This document shows, one piece after another, positions 10,123-19,131 of a DNA stretch of 64,000 bases. This DNA is from Jeotgalibacillus aurantiacus. GTDB taxonomy: Bacteria > Bacillota > Bacilli > Bacillales > Jeotgalibacillaceae. Position numbers and translations under genes: made by a program. The notes under the pieces were generated by a model that saw only the letters and a program-made list of their open reading frames with translations, had not been told where the DNA came from and did no database searches. How positions within the stretch are numbered: the stretch's first letter is position 1; each line of letters begins with the position of its first letter. The stretch is from NCBI RefSeq assembly GCF_020595125.1, contig NZ_JACNMS010000004.1, positions 124,001-188,000 of the forward strand. The letters are read 5' to 3'.

Positions 10123-10590
10123 ATGATCGATCAGGCACTCATCTTTTTACTGTTACTGCTCGGTATCGGATTTTTCGCTAAAAATAATTCTTTGATTATT
10201 GCAGTGCTCGTTTTGGTTATTCTAAAAATAGCCGGTCTGGATGAAAAGATATTTGGACTTATTCAGTCGAAGGGAATCAACTGGGGTGTCACCATTATTA
10301 CGATCGCGGTTCTTGCCCCGATTGCCAGTGGTGCGATTGGCTTTAAGGAGTTAACGGATGCTGTGAAATCTCCATATGCATGGGTTGCGCTTGCCTCAGG
10401 AATTGCCGTTGCGCTGATCGCAAAAGGAGGAATCACCCTTCTGAGGGATGATCCGCATATTACCGTGGCACTCGTATTCGGAACGATCCTTGCCGTTGCA
10501 TTGTTTCGTGGAATCGCTGTTGGGCCGCTGATTGGAGCGGGGATCGCGTACAGTGCGATGAAGGTGTTTGAGTGGCTGGGAAAATGGTGA
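10123..10590 (+). CDS. DUF441 family membrane protein (YtwI-like)
   Basis: 155 residues, nearly all hydrophobic, with four or five predicted membrane spans (QALIFLLLLLGIGFFA, LIIAVLVLVILKIAGL, WGVTIITIAVLAPIASG, WVALASGIAVALIA, TVALVFGTILAVALF). It matches the DUF441/YtwI family in length, hydropathy pattern and position upstream of citZ. Molecular function is unknown. ATG 10123 is preferred to ATG 10105 because AAGAGGTGG (10110-10118) lies between them at the right distance for 10123. It diverges from ytvI; the 70-bp space may hold both promoters. Confidence 0.85.
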   Translation: MIDQALIFLLLLLGIGFFAKNNSLIIAVLVLVILKIAGLDEKIFGLIQSKGINWGVTIITIAVLAPIASGAIGFKELTDAVKSPYAWVALASGIAVALIAKGGITLLRDDPHITVALVFGTILAVALFRGIAVGPLIGAGIAYSAMKVFEWLGKW

Positions 10591-10681
10591 AATACGGTGG
10601 AATGAAGACTGCACGGGCAGGTTCATTCCACAAATTTTTCAGTCAGAGTAAAATTAATACCAGTAAATTAATGCGTTTTCA

Positions 10682-10730
10682 TTCACAAAGTTCAGATTAT
10701 TGATTATAATGTGTTATGTAAGCGCATCCT
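10682..10730 (+). promoter_or_regulatory. citZ promoter with cre half-site
   Basis: TTCACA (10682-10687), 17 bases, TATAAT (10705-10710) is a near-consensus sigma-A promoter 172 bases before citZ. TGTAAGCGCATCCT starting at 10717, near the transcription start, has a perfect left half of the CcpA site but a poor right half. CcpA and CcpC repress citZ in B. subtilis. The remaining 150-base leader has no clear hairpin-T-run. Confidence 0.7.
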
Positions 10731-10881
10731 TTGTGACAATATGTTGAAATAAGTTTTTTCCTGTCACGGAACTGAGCAGCCGCTCGGCGCACCTGATGCG
10801 CAGGAATGTGCGTAAACTCTTCTGTATCGTGCTTATTCAGCCCGGAGCAGAAATTAATTATACGAAAAAGGAGAGATTTTG

Positions 10882-12000
10882 ATGACAGCAACCCGGGGAT
10901 TAGAAGGTGTCGTTGCGACAACCTCATCCATTAGTTCAATTATCGATGACACGCTTACATATGTCGGCTATAACATTGATGACCTCACAGACAACGCAAG
11001 CTTTGAAGAGGTTATTTACTTACTGTGGCATCTTCGACTGCCAAAAGAAGACGAGTTAAAGGAATTAAAGCAGCAGCTTGCTGAAAATATGTCTTTACCT
11101 GAGGAAGTGATTGCTCAGCTTAAAGCCATGCCAGTAAATAGCGTACACCCGATGGCGGCAGTACGTACGGCTGTTTCTGCCCTTGGTCTTTATGATGAAG
11201 AGGCAGATGTGATGGAGGAAGGCGCTAACTATCGGAAAGCAATTCGTCTTCAGGCGAAGATTTCCTCGATCGTCACTGCTTTTGCACGGATCCGTCAGGG
11301 TAAAGAGCCGGTAGCTCCGAAGGAAGAACTAAGCTATGCTGCAAACTTCCTTTACATGCTGAATGGCGAACTGCCTGAGGATATTGAAGTGGAAGCGATG
11401 AACAAAGCGCTTGTTCTTCATGCTGACCATGAACTGAATGCATCTACATTCACTGCACGCGTATGTGTGGCAACGCTTTCTGACGTATACTCAGGCGTTA
11501 CTGCAGCGATCGGTGCACTTAAAGGCCCTCTTCACGGCGGTGCCAACGAGCAGGTTATGAAAATGCTGACTGAGATTGATTCAGTTGAAAATGCAGAGTC
11601 TGTCATCCGCGAAAAGCTTGAAAATAAAGAGAAAATCATGGGCTTTGGACACCGTGTGTACCGCCAGGGAGATCCGCGTGCGAAACACCTGCGTGAAATG
11701 TCGAAGAAATTGACTGAACTCCGCGGTGAATCAAAGTGGTACGAGATGTCTGTGAAAATTGAAGAAGTCGTCACTTCTGAAAAGAAGCTGCCGCCTAACG
11801 TTGATTTTTACTCAGCGTCTGTATACCACAGCTTAGGAATTGACCATGATCTGTTCACGCCAATTTTTGCAGTGAGCCGTGTATCGGGCTGGCTTGCGCA
11901 TATTCTTGAGCAGTACTCAAACAACCGTCTGATCCGCCCGCGTGCAGATTATACAGGCCCTGGCATGCAGGAATATGTGCCGGTTGAAAAAAGAGGCTGA
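10882..12000 (+). CDS. citZ: Citrate synthase
   Basis: Condenses acetyl-CoA and oxaloacetate to citrate, first step of the TCA cycle. 372 residues, the size of Bacillus CitZ. Active-site regions are intact: LHGGANEQ near residue 217, GFGHRVYRQGDPRA near 254 and NVDFYSASVYH near 308. ATG 10882 follows AAAGGAGAG at good spacing. First gene of the conserved citZ-icd-mdh cluster, but a 237-bp gap with a large inverted repeat separates it from icd. Confidence 0.96.
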   Translation: MTATRGLEGVVATTSSISSIIDDTLTYVGYNIDDLTDNASFEEVIYLLWHLRLPKEDELKELKQQLAENMSLPEEVIAQLKAMPVNSVHPMAAVRTAVSALGLYDEEADVMEEGANYRKAIRLQAKISSIVTAFARIRQGKEPVAPKEELSYAANFLYMLNGELPEDIEVEAMNKALVLHADHELNASTFTARVCVATLSDVYSGVTAAIGALKGPLHGGANEQVMKMLTEIDSVENAESVIREKLENKEKIMGFGHRVYRQGDPRAKHLREMSKKLTELRGESKWYEMSVKIEEVVTSEKKLPPNVDFYSASVYHSLGIDHDLFTPIFAVSRVSGWLAHILEQYSNNRLIRPRADYTGPGMQEYVPVEKRG

Positions 12001-12096
12001 TTGAAGATCGTTTACAAATCATCAATTTATTGATGTAATGAAAAGGTATGACATGCAGCGAACACAAAAATGAAGCCATTAATTAAACAATTGAGT

Positions 12097-12174
12097 GAAA
12101 ATCCACGAAAGCGAAAAACAACGGTTCTTTAAAGAACGGTAAGGTTTTCGTCCGCAAAGAGCGGGTGGATTTTC
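12097..12174. repeat. Nested inverted repeat between citZ and icd
   Basis: GAAAATCCAC (12097-12106) and its exact complement (12165-12174) enclose a second pairing of the CGAAAA / TTTTCG type and an inner perfect 14-base palindrome, GTTCTTTAAAGAAC, around 12124-12137. There is no T-run directly after, so this is not a plain terminator. It may be a processing or stability structure in the citZ-icd message. Confidence 0.6.
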
Positions 12175-12237
12175 TCTGTGCGGTTTCAGGCTGTTTTCTT
12201 TCTGCAGAGACAAAGTTAAATCTGGAGGGAATTATTC

Positions 12238-13506
12238 ATGACACAAGGTGAAAAAATCACAGTAACGAACGGAAATCTTAACGTACCAAACCACCCGATC
12301 GTACCATTTATCGAAGGTGACGGAACGGGTCCAGATATCTGGGCATCTGCTTCACGCGTTTTAGATGCAGCAGTTGAAAAAGCGTATAACGGCGAAAAGA
12401 AAATCGTATGGAAAGAAGTACTGGCTGGAGAAAAAGCATTCAACGAAACAGGCGAATGGCTTCCACAGGCAACACTTGACGCAATCAATGAATACTTCAT
12501 TGCAATTAAAGGTCCTCTTACAACACCAATTGGCGGAGGAATCCGTTCATTGAACGTGGCTCTTCGTCAGCAGCTTGACCTGTTTACATGTCTTCGTCCT
12601 GTGCGTTACTTTGAAGGCGTTCCTTCACCTGTAAAGCGCCCGGAAGATACTGATATGGTCATCTTCCGTGAAAACACAGAGGATATCTACGCCGGGATCG
12701 AGTTTGCAGAAGGCTCTGATGAAGTGAAAAAGCTGATCAACTTCCTTCAGGATGAAATGGGTGCAACAAACATCCGCTTCCCTGAAACTGCAGGTATTGG
12801 TGTGAAGCCGGTATCTAAGGAAGGTACTGAGCGTCTTGTGCGTTCAGCAATCAACTATGCACTGACTGAAAACCGTAAGTCTGTCACTCTTGTTCATAAA
12901 GGTAACATCATGAAGTTTACAGAAGGAGCGTTCAAAAAGTGGGGTTACGACCTTGCAGAGCGTGAATTCGGGGATAAAGTTTTCACATGGAACCAGTATG
13001 ACAAGATTAAAGACGAGCAGGGTACAGACGCTGCTAACAAAGCACAAAGCGATGCTGAAGCTGCCGGAAAAATCATCATCAAGGATTCCATTGCGGATAT
13101 CTTCCTTCAACAGATCCTTACACGTCCTGCAGAGTTCGATGTTGTTGCAACAATGAACCTAAACGGTGACTATATTTCTGATGCACTTGCTGCACAGGTT
13201 GGTGGAATCGGAATTGCTCCTGGAGCAAACATTAACTATGACACTGGACACGCTATTTTCGAAGCAACACACGGAACAGCTCCAAAATATGCAGGTCTTG
13301 ATAAAGTAAACCCTTCATCTGTTATCCTTTCAGGCGTGCTTTTACTTGAGCACCTAGGATGGAGTGAAGCGGCTAATCTTGTCACTTCAGCAATGGAAAA
13401 AACAATTGCATCTAAAGTTGTTACTTATGACTTTGCCCGTCTGATGGATGGCGCAACAGAAGTTAAATGTTCTGAGTTCGGAACAGCTTTGATCGAAAAT
13501 ATGTAA
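12238..13506 (+). CDS. icd: Isocitrate dehydrogenase (NADP+)
   Basis: Oxidative decarboxylation of isocitrate to 2-oxoglutarate with NADPH production. 422 residues, matching B. subtilis Icd (423). Seen: [12 protein letters not shown] near 21, the [10 protein letters not shown] loop with the serine that is phosphorylated in E. coli, [13 protein letters not shown] near 141, [14 protein letters not shown] near 217 and [14 protein letters not shown] near 338. ATG 12238 has TGGAGGG upstream. A stem-loop and an SD-led mdh follow within 78 bp. Confidence 0.97.
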   Translation: MTQGEKITVTNGNLNVPNHPIVPFIEGDGTGPDIWASASRVLDAAVEKAYNGEKKIVWKEVLAGEKAFNETGEWLPQATLDAINEYFIAIKGPLTTPIGGGIRSLNVALRQQLDLFTCLRPVRYFEGVPSPVKRPEDTDMVIFRENTEDIYAGIEFAEGSDEVKKLINFLQDEMGATNIRFPETAGIGVKPVSKEGTERLVRSAINYALTENRKSVTLVHKGNIMKFTEGAFKKWGYDLAEREFGDKVFTWNQYDKIKDEQGTDAANKAQSDAEAAGKIIIKDSIADIFLQQILTRPAEFDVVATMNLNGDYISDALAAQVGGIGIAPGANINYDTGHAIFEATHGTAPKYAGLDKVNPSSVILSGVLLLEHLGWSEAANLVTSAMEKTIASKVVTYDFARLMDGATEVKCSEFGTALIENM

Positions 13507-13513
13507 GACACCT

Positions 13514-13540
13514 GAATGAGCCGTCCTGTACGGCTCATTC
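13514..13540. other. Strong stem-loop without T-run between icd and mdh
   Basis: An 11-bp perfect stem (GAATGAGCCGT / ACGGCTCATTC) closes a five-base loop just after the icd stop. No T-run follows (TCGTACATAAAAAA), so transcription should continue into mdh. A hairpin like this could protect the icd 3' end after cleavage or mark a processing point (inference). Confidence 0.65.
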
Positions 13541-13584
13541 TCGTACATAAAAAAATCCAGAGCAGGTTCAAGGAGGAGTTTTTG

Positions 13585-14532
13585 ATGGGCTTTACACGTA
13601 AAAAAATCTCAGTAGTAGGTGCCGGTTTTACGGGAGCAACAACAGCATTATTCCTTGCACAAAAAGAACTTGGAGATATCGTTCTGGTTGATATTCCTCA
13701 AAACGAAGGGCCTACAAAAGGCAAAGCACTTGATATGCTTGAAGCAGGTCCTGTTTTTGGCTATGACGCACATATTAAAGGAACATCGGATTATGCAGAT
13801 ACTGCAAACTCCGACCTTGTCATTATTACAGCCGGTCTTCCGCGTAAACCGGGTATGAGCCGCGATGATCTCGTTCAGACAAATGAAAAAATCATGAAGT
13901 CAGTAACAGCTGAAATCGTGAAACATTCACCTGAAACAATGATTCTCGTTCTATCTAATCCGGTGGATGCCATGACCTATACCGTTTTTAAAGAATCAGG
14001 TTTTCCAAAGGAACGTGTTATCGGACAATCAGGCGTTTTGGATACCGCACGTTTCAATACATTTGTGGCAGAAGAATTGAATCTTTCTGTTAAAGATATT
14101 CAGGGGTTTGTTCTCGGTGGTCATGGTGATGACATGGTGCCGCTCACCCGCTATTCAAATGCAGGAGGCGTACCGCTGGAAACACTGATTCCGAAGGACC
14201 GTCTCGATGCAATCATTGAACGCACGAGAAAAGGCGGCGGTGAGATTGTTGCCCTTCTGGGGAACGGCTCCGCCTATTACGCTCCGGCAGCAGCGCTGAT
14301 GGAGATGGCAGAAGCGATTTTAAAGGACCAGAAGCGTGTTCTGCCATCCGTTGCCTACCTTGAGGGTGAATACGGCTTCGAAGGCATTTACCTTGGTGTC
14401 CCGACCGTGCTTGGAGGAAACGGTATTGAAAAAATCATCGAGCTTGAACTGACAGACGATGAAAAATCCCAGCTTCAAAAATCAGCCGACTCCGTTCGTA
14501 ATGTGATGAGTGCATTATCCGGTAACGAATAG
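13585..14532 (+). CDS. mdh: Malate dehydrogenase
   Basis: Reversible NAD-dependent oxidation of malate to oxaloacetate, closing the TCA cycle next to citZ and icd. 315 residues of the LDH-like MDH type. NAD-binding [11 protein letters not shown] near residue 11, substrate arginine regions RKPGMSRDD near 85 and [13 protein letters not shown] near 150, and the catalytic histidine in GGHGDDMVP near 175. ATG 13585 is preceded by AAGGAGGAG (13570-13578), which rules out the longer frame beginning at 13516. A dispersed hairpin repeat follows. Confidence 0.96.
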   Translation: MGFTRKKISVVGAGFTGATTALFLAQKELGDIVLVDIPQNEGPTKGKALDMLEAGPVFGYDAHIKGTSDYADTANSDLVIITAGLPRKPGMSRDDLVQTNEKIMKSVTAEIVKHSPETMILVLSNPVDAMTYTVFKESGFPKERVIGQSGVLDTARFNTFVAEELNLSVKDIQGFVLGGHGDDMVPLTRYSNAGGVPLETLIPKDRLDAIIERTRKGGGEIVALLGNGSAYYAPAAALMEMAEAILKDQKRVLPSVAYLEGEYGFEGIYLGVPTVLGGNGIEKIIELELTDDEKSQLQKSADSVRNVMSALSGNE

Positions 14533-14566
14533 GAGTTATAAGCTTAAGCTGATCATTATACTTAAA

Positions 14567-14644
14567 GTGCCGGTGACATCCAAAGACTGCGGAAAGGAAG
14601 CGACAGCCGACTCAACGCGGAAAATCGAAGGATGTCACCGGCAC
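14567..14644 (-). repeat. Dispersed hairpin repeat, copy B (short form, reverse)
   Basis: Perfect 15-bp arms (GTGCCGGTGACATCC at 14567-14581; complement at 14630-14644) around a 48-base core. The core carries GACTGCGGAAAGGAAGCGACAG, the reverse of the shared edge found in the other copies, and then CGCGGAAAATCG. The large central hairpin of copies A, D and E is missing. It lies in the mdh to MaoC gap and may act as a hairpin at the mdh 3' end. Confidence 0.75.
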
Positions 14645-14741
14645 CGTTTTAAATGAATTGTAAGCGGTTTCTTTTAACCGGAGATAAATTTTCTGAAAAA
14701 TGGTACAATAAATCAACAACAGTCAAGAGGGGGAGTTATAG

Positions 14742-15218
14742 ATGCTTCTTGGTAAAAAGAGAAAGCTCGGCAGACAAATAGAAGATATGTCGATTGGTGA
14801 GAAACTGACATTAACAGAAAAAATAGAGGATAAGGACCTTCTCCTGTTTCTTGGATTAACCAACGATTCTAATCCTTTATATATTCAGCATGATTATGCT
14901 TCGCAGACGCCATACAAAAAACCGATCGTTCCATCTATCATGCTCACCGGTTTTGTTACTTCTGCGGTTTCAAAATATATGCCTGGTCCGGGATCGCATG
15001 TGAAAGAACAGAATCTGCGTTTCCCAAAACCGCTTTATCATTATGCAACGATAGACTATACATTTGAAGTTAAATCCATTGACCGCCCGAATTACGAAGT
15101 TGAAATCGCGGTACAGGCAGTTGACGAAAGCGGAGATGTTGTATTGAAGGGTACCGTGATCGTCTGCCCGCCACATAAACTCGAACGCTTCGAGGGCTCA
15201 GCGCTGGATAACTTTTAG
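14742..15218 (+). CDS. MaoC/hot-dog fold dehydratase-like protein, catalytic His replaced
   Basis: 158 residues with the MaoC-like (R-specific enoyl-CoA hydratase) hot-dog fold. The hydratase-2 signature reads TNDSNPLYIQHDYAS; in active hydratases this is GDxNPxHxD. The aspartate and NP are kept, the histidine is Tyr. That suggests loss or change of hydratase activity, perhaps only thioester binding. Genes of this type sit between mdh and phoP in many Bacillaceae; the role is unknown. Start ATG 14742 after GAGGGGGAG. A good terminator follows, so it is probably a single-gene unit. Confidence 0.75.
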   Translation: MLLGKKRKLGRQIEDMSIGEKLTLTEKIEDKDLLLFLGLTNDSNPLYIQHDYASQTPYKKPIVPSIMLTGFVTSAVSKYMPGPGSHVKEQNLRFPKPLYHYATIDYTFEVKSIDRPNYEVEIAVQAVDESGDVVLKGTVIVCPPHKLERFEGSALDNF

Positions 15219-15262
15219 GATAAGATTTTGATATGAAGTGCAGGTTCATTCCGGCAGCCATG

Positions 15263-15303
15263 ACTGTATCAACACGAATCAAAGTGTTGGTACAGTTTTT
15301 TTA
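15263..15303 (+). terminator. Terminator after the MaoC-like gene
   Basis: A 13-pair stem (15263-15275 with 15284-15296, one G-U pair, ACTGTATCAACAC / GTGTTGGTACAGT) with an eight-base loop, followed by seven Ts. Confidence 0.88.
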
Positions 15304-15429
15304 ATGACGATAAATACTGAATTTGCAGCTTGAAAGATTCCTTATCGCGTCCCGAAACAGTTTATACTATAATAAAGTTGGGTGAATGGATCGAAATATA
15401 GGGGTTAATTAAGTTCCTGGAGGTTTAAC

Positions 15430-16140
15430 ATGAGTAAAAGAGTCCTTGTAGTAGACGATGAACAATCAATCGTAACACTTCTAAAATATAACCTGGAGCA
15501 GTCCGGGTATGAGGTGCTGACCGCTCTCGATGGTGAGGAAGGATTCAATCAGGCGCTTGAAGGAAAGCCGGATCTGATCGTTCTTGACCTGATGCTGCCA
15601 AAGATGGATGGAATCGAGGTCTGCAAAAAGCTGCGTCAGGAGCATGTGGATATTCCAATCATCATGTTGACAGCGAAGGATGATGAGTTTGATAAGGTGC
15701 TGGGCCTGGAGCTTGGTGCAGATGATTATATGACAAAGCCTTTCAGTCCACGTGAAGTGGTTGCTCGTGTTAAAGCCATTTTAAGAAGAACGAAACATGC
15801 TGAAGTAAAGCAGCCGGAACCTGAAGAACCATCACATTCGATTGGTGAGGTAAAAGTGTATCCTGATCAGTACGAAGCGTTTTTCAGGGATGAACCGATT
15901 GAATTAACGCCAAAGGAATTTGAATTGCTGGTTTATCTGATCGAAAATAAGGGTCGCGTCCTGACAAGGGACCAACTGCTTCAGGCTGTATGGAATTATG
16001 ATTTTGCCGGTGATACCCGGATTGTAGATGTTCATATCAGTCATTTGCGCGAGAAAATTGAAGAAAACACAAAGAAGCCTGTTTACATCAAAACGATTCG
16101 CGGCCTTGGCTATAAAATGGAGAAACCAAAAGAAGCGTGA
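15430..16140 (+). CDS. phoP: Phosphate response regulator PhoP
   Basis: OmpR-family response regulator, 236 residues. Receiver domain with D9/D10, phospho-acceptor D53 (VLDLMLPKMDG) and KPFSPREV switch region; C-terminal winged helix (LTPKEFELLVYLIENKGRVLTRDQLL ... RIVDVHISHLREKIE). The assignment as PhoP rests on its position between mdh and phoR-polA, as in B. subtilis, and on the partner kinase. A TATAAT (15368-15373) upstream could serve as -10 but has no convincing -35. ATG 15430 follows TGGAGG. It overlaps phoR by four bases (GTGA), implying coupling. Confidence 0.92.
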   Translation: MSKRVLVVDDEQSIVTLLKYNLEQSGYEVLTALDGEEGFNQALEGKPDLIVLDLMLPKMDGIEVCKKLRQEHVDIPIIMLTAKDDEFDKVLGLELGADDYMTKPFSPREVVARVKAILRRTKHAEVKQPEPEEPSHSIGEVKVYPDQYEAFFRDEPIELTPKEFELLVYLIENKGRVLTRDQLLQAVWNYDFAGDTRIVDVHISHLREKIEENTKKPVYIKTIRGLGYKMEKPKEA

Positions 16141-17909
16141 AGATTTCATCCTTTCGTGGACGGCTTCTCTTTGCGCTTATCACACTCATTTTTCTTGTGC
16201 TGATCGGCCTTGGCATTCTAATCGGTGAGCTCGTAAAATCCTATTATTTAAACGCTTTGCATTCAAGGCTTGAGCGTGAGGTTGATATTGTCATTGACCA
16301 GACGGAACGGCAGTCGTCATTTGAAGAACTGAATTTATCAGATTTTAATCAGTTGAGTGATGTGCTGGATACCAGGATCTCTATTTTAGATCAGGAGGGC
16401 GTGATCATTTACGATTCTGGTATGGGGGTATCGGAAACGGTGAATCATGAAACGATCCTGGAGGAGATCAGTCAAACGTTCCCTGATCAAGAGGAGGGAA
16501 TTGTTCAGTATCCTCAGAATGACCAGACCTTTTATTATGCAGGGGCAGTTGAGACGGCAGGAGAGAGCGGCTATGTGATCATGGCAACCTCTTTTAATGA
16601 ACTTGGGGATGTATACAGACAAATTTGGATCATCCTTTCCATTACGCTTGGAATCGCAATGCTCATCATCATTTTCCTTGGTGCCAGAATTACAAGTCAG
16701 TATACGAAGCCGATTGAATCAGCAACCAAAGTGGCGATTGAACTCGCTAAAGGAAATTATAAAGCAAGGACTTTTGAAGACCGTGTTGATGAGACGGGCA
16801 TGCTGAGCAACGCGATTAACGTTCTTGCACGCAATCTTCAGGAGATGGTCAACGATCAGGCCGTCCAGCAGGACCGGCTTCAAACTCTGATTGAAAATAT
16901 GGGAAGCGGACTCATCATGATTGATAAGCAGGGGTATATTGTGCTTGTAAACCGTCCGTTTTTATCCTTCTTTCAGATGGATTTGAAGGAAATTTTAAAT
17001 GAGCGTTATAAAGATGTGTTTCATGATCCGCGTGTCAGGGAAATCGCAGAAGAGGTTTTCATGACTGAGCAGCGCGTCAGAAAACAGGTCTATACCGAAA
17101 GTACGATCCCGAAAAGACATCTCGAAATCTACGGGGCTCCGATTATCGGTGAAAGAAGTGCGTGGCAGGGCATTGTGCTCGTATTCCATGATATCTCTGA
17201 GCTTAAAAAGCTCGAGCAGATGAGAAAAGACTTTGTAGCAAACGTATCGCATGAGGTTAAAACACCAATTACCTCCATAAAAGGGTTCACTGAAACCTTA
17301 CTCGACGGTGCAATGAATGACCGTGACGCCCTTGATTCATTTCTGACAATCATTCTGAAAGAAAGTGATCGTCTGCAAATGCTCATTCAGGACCTGCTTG
17401 ACTTATCTAAGGTCGAACAGCAGGGCTTTAAGCTATCGCTATCTGAGGTGAATCTGTCAGATCTGCTTGAAGAGGTAAAAATGGTCATCGGTCAGCGTGC
17501 GGCAGAGAAAAAGATGCACATTGTACTGGAGCTCGATCCGAAGTCTGTCATCGAGGGAGATTTTGACCGGCTGAAGCAGGTGTTTATTAACCTTCTAAAC
17601 AATGCGATTACGTATTCTTACAATGAAGGCGAAATAAAAGTCAAAACGGTAAGGCGCGGTGACAGAATGCTGATTCATGTCATTGATAATGGAATTGGGA
17701 TGGAAAAAGAGGAGATATCCCGTATTTTTGAACGGTTTTACAGAGTGGATAAGGCAAGAAGCAGGAACTCCGGCGGGACCGGGCTGGGACTTGCCATTGT
17801 TAAGCATATAGTAGAAGTGCATCATGGAGAAATCCAGGCAACGAGTCAGGTTGGAAAGGGGACCACCTTCACGATTGATCTGCCAGTTGAACAGGATAAA
17901 TGGAATTAA
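16137..17909 (+). CDS. phoR: Phosphate sensor histidine kinase PhoR
   Basis: Membrane sensor kinase, 590 residues, partner of PhoP. Order: membrane span 1 (LLFALITLIFLVLIGLGILIG), an extracellular region of about 130 residues, span 2 (IWIILSITLGIAMLIIIFLG), HAMP, PAS (LIENMGSGLIMIDKQGYIVLVN), HisKA with the phospho-accepting His in VSHEVKTPITS, and HATPase_c with N box (FINLLNNAITYS), DNGIGM and GTGLGLAIVKH. Length agrees with B. subtilis PhoR (579). GTG 16137 overlaps the phoP stop. A strong terminator ends the operon before hflK. Confidence 0.93.
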   Translation: MKISSFRGRLLFALITLIFLVLIGLGILIGELVKSYYLNALHSRLEREVDIVIDQTERQSSFEELNLSDFNQLSDVLDTRISILDQEGVIIYDSGMGVSETVNHETILEEISQTFPDQEEGIVQYPQNDQTFYYAGAVETAGESGYVIMATSFNELGDVYRQIWIILSITLGIAMLIIIFLGARITSQYTKPIESATKVAIELAKGNYKARTFEDRVDETGMLSNAINVLARNLQEMVNDQAVQQDRLQTLIENMGSGLIMIDKQGYIVLVNRPFLSFFQMDLKEILNERYKDVFHDPRVREIAEEVFMTEQRVRKQVYTESTIPKRHLEIYGAPIIGERSAWQGIVLVFHDISELKKLEQMRKDFVANVSHEVKTPITSIKGFTETLLDGAMNDRDALDSFLTIILKESDRLQMLIQDLLDLSKVEQQGFKLSLSEVNLSDLLEEVKMVIGQRAAEKKMHIVLELDPKSVIEGDFDRLKQVFINLLNNAITYSYNEGEIKVKTVRRGDRMLIHVIDNGIGMEKEEISRIFERFYRVDKARSRNSGGTGLGLAIVKHIVEVHHGEIQATSQVGKGTTFTIDLPVEQDKWN

Positions 17910-18003
17910 ACGTTCTTTACGTTAAATTTACATCTTTAAGACATTTTCTTAATATTCAATTGATAAGATACAAAGTGAAAACCCCTTCATCCAAGGAACC
18001 CCG

Positions 18004-18039
18004 AAAAAAGCGTGAACAGACCCCGTTCACGCTTTTTTC
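18004..18039 (+). terminator. Terminator after phoPR
   Basis: Fourteen-pair stem AAAAAAGCGTGAAC / GTTCACGCTTTTTT (18004-18017, 18025-18038) with a seven-base loop and terminal T-run; the A-run on the left arm makes it usable on either strand. Confidence 0.9.
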
Positions 18040-18100
18040 ATGTCTTTTTCTAAAAATCTGTAATTCCTTTATCCAGTCATCATCATTTTTGACATTTTAC

Positions 18101-18128
18101 TGAAACCTTTCTGTTACATAATCGTATT
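18101..18128 (+). promoter_or_regulatory. Sigma-W (ECF)-type promoter of hflKC
   Basis: TGAAAC (18101-18106), 16 bases, CGTATT (18123-18128) fits the B. subtilis sigma-W consensus TGAAAC-N16/17-CGTA. It lies 31 bases before the hflK start and directly after the phoR terminator. Sigma-W controls other SPFH (flotillin-like) genes in B. subtilis, which fits the product. A TTGACA at 18089 has no -10 at usual spacing. A second sigma-W-type site occurs at ysdB in this window. Confidence 0.75.
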
Positions 18129-18159
18129 ATAGGCAATACATACAGAAAGGAAGAATGAG

Positions 18160-19131
18160 ATGAGCATAAGACGAATTATGGCTGGGATCGGGATTGTGTT
18201 TGGTTCTGTCATCCTTCTTATTATATTGTTTACATCCTGGTACACCGTTGATGAATCCGAGCAGGCACTCGTTTTAACATTTGGTGAAGCCAATGAAACC
18301 ATCACCGAATCAGGCTTGAAGTTCAAGCTGCCATGGCCTATTCAGCAGGTGGAGGTGTTATCAAAGGAAACCTTCAGTCTGCAGTTTGGTTATGAACAGG
18401 AAGGCGGGGAAATTCAATCATTTCCTGAAGAAACCGTGATGATTACAGGTGATGAAAACATTGTATTAACGGATCTTGTTGTTCAGTGGAAAATTACTGA
18501 ACCTCGTGACTACCTGTTCAATGCGGAGGACCCGCGCGAGGTTTTATACGATGCAACGTCCGCATCCATCCGGAGTATTATTGGAAGTTCTACTATAGAT
18601 GATGCTTTGACATCAGGGAAAGCGGAAATTGAAGCAGAGGTTCGGGAACTGCTGGCATCATTGATGGAGAAGTATGAGGTAGGGATTTCCGTTCAGGCAG
18701 TCCAGCTGCAGGACGTGGAACTGCCAAACCAGGAAGTGCGTCAGGCATTTACCGCTGTAACGGATGCACGTGAAACGATGATCACGAAAGAAAATGAGGC
18801 TGAAAAATATAGAAATCAGAAAGTAAACGAGGCGCAGGGGGAAAAGGATGCCATTGAATCCCGGGCCCAGGGTGAAAGAGCAGCCCGGATCGAACAGGCG
18901 CGAGGAGACGTTGCGATCTTTAACGAAATCTTTGCCGAGTATCAGAACAATCAGGAGATCACCCGTCAGCGTCTGATTTTGGAGACGCTTGAAGAAGTAC
19001 TCCCGGGAACAAAGCTTTACATCATGAATGATAATGGAGATACGCTGAAATACCTTCCACTGCAGCCTGACAGTCAGCAGCCGGTTCCGCCACCTGCTGA
19101 AGAGAGTGAGGGTTCGTCAAATGGACAATAA
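18160..19131 (+). CDS. hflK: FtsH protease modulator HflK (SPFH protein)
   Basis: 323 residues: one N-terminal membrane anchor (AGIGIVFGSVILLIILFTSW), then an SPFH/prohibitin domain (VDESEQALVLTFGEAN ... TDLVVQWKI) and a charged coiled-coil (ENEAEKYRNQKVNEAQGEKDAIESRAQGERAARIEQARGD region, about 207-245). HflK and HflC form large membrane assemblies that surround the FtsH protease in E. coli. This gene pair is absent between phoR and polA in B. subtilis. Start ATG 18160 after AAAGGAAG. Its last codons overlap hflC by 11 bases. Confidence 0.88.
   Translation: MSIRRIMAGIGIVFGSVILLIILFTSWYTVDESEQALVLTFGEANETITESGLKFKLPWPIQQVEVLSKETFSLQFGYEQEGGEIQSFPEETVMITGDENIVLTDLVVQWKITEPRDYLFNAEDPREVLYDATSASIRSIIGSSTIDDALTSGKAEIEAEVRELLASLMEKYEVGISVQAVQLQDVELPNQEVRQAFTAVTDARETMITKENEAEKYRNQKVNEAQGEKDAIESRAQGERAARIEQARGDVAIFNEIFAEYQNNQEITRQRLILETLEEVLPGTKLYIMNDNGDTLKYLPLQPDSQQPVPPPAEESEGSSNGQ

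Noticed and set aside
16137-16140. Frameshift between phoP and phoR
   Set aside because: The four-base GTGA overlap is a normal coupling arrangement; both proteins are full length.
18089-18119. TTGACA at 18089 as a sigma-A promoter for hflK
   Set aside because: The nearest -10-like sequences (TTACAT, TACATA) need 19-20 base spacing; the ECF-type pair fits better. It could still be a minor start.
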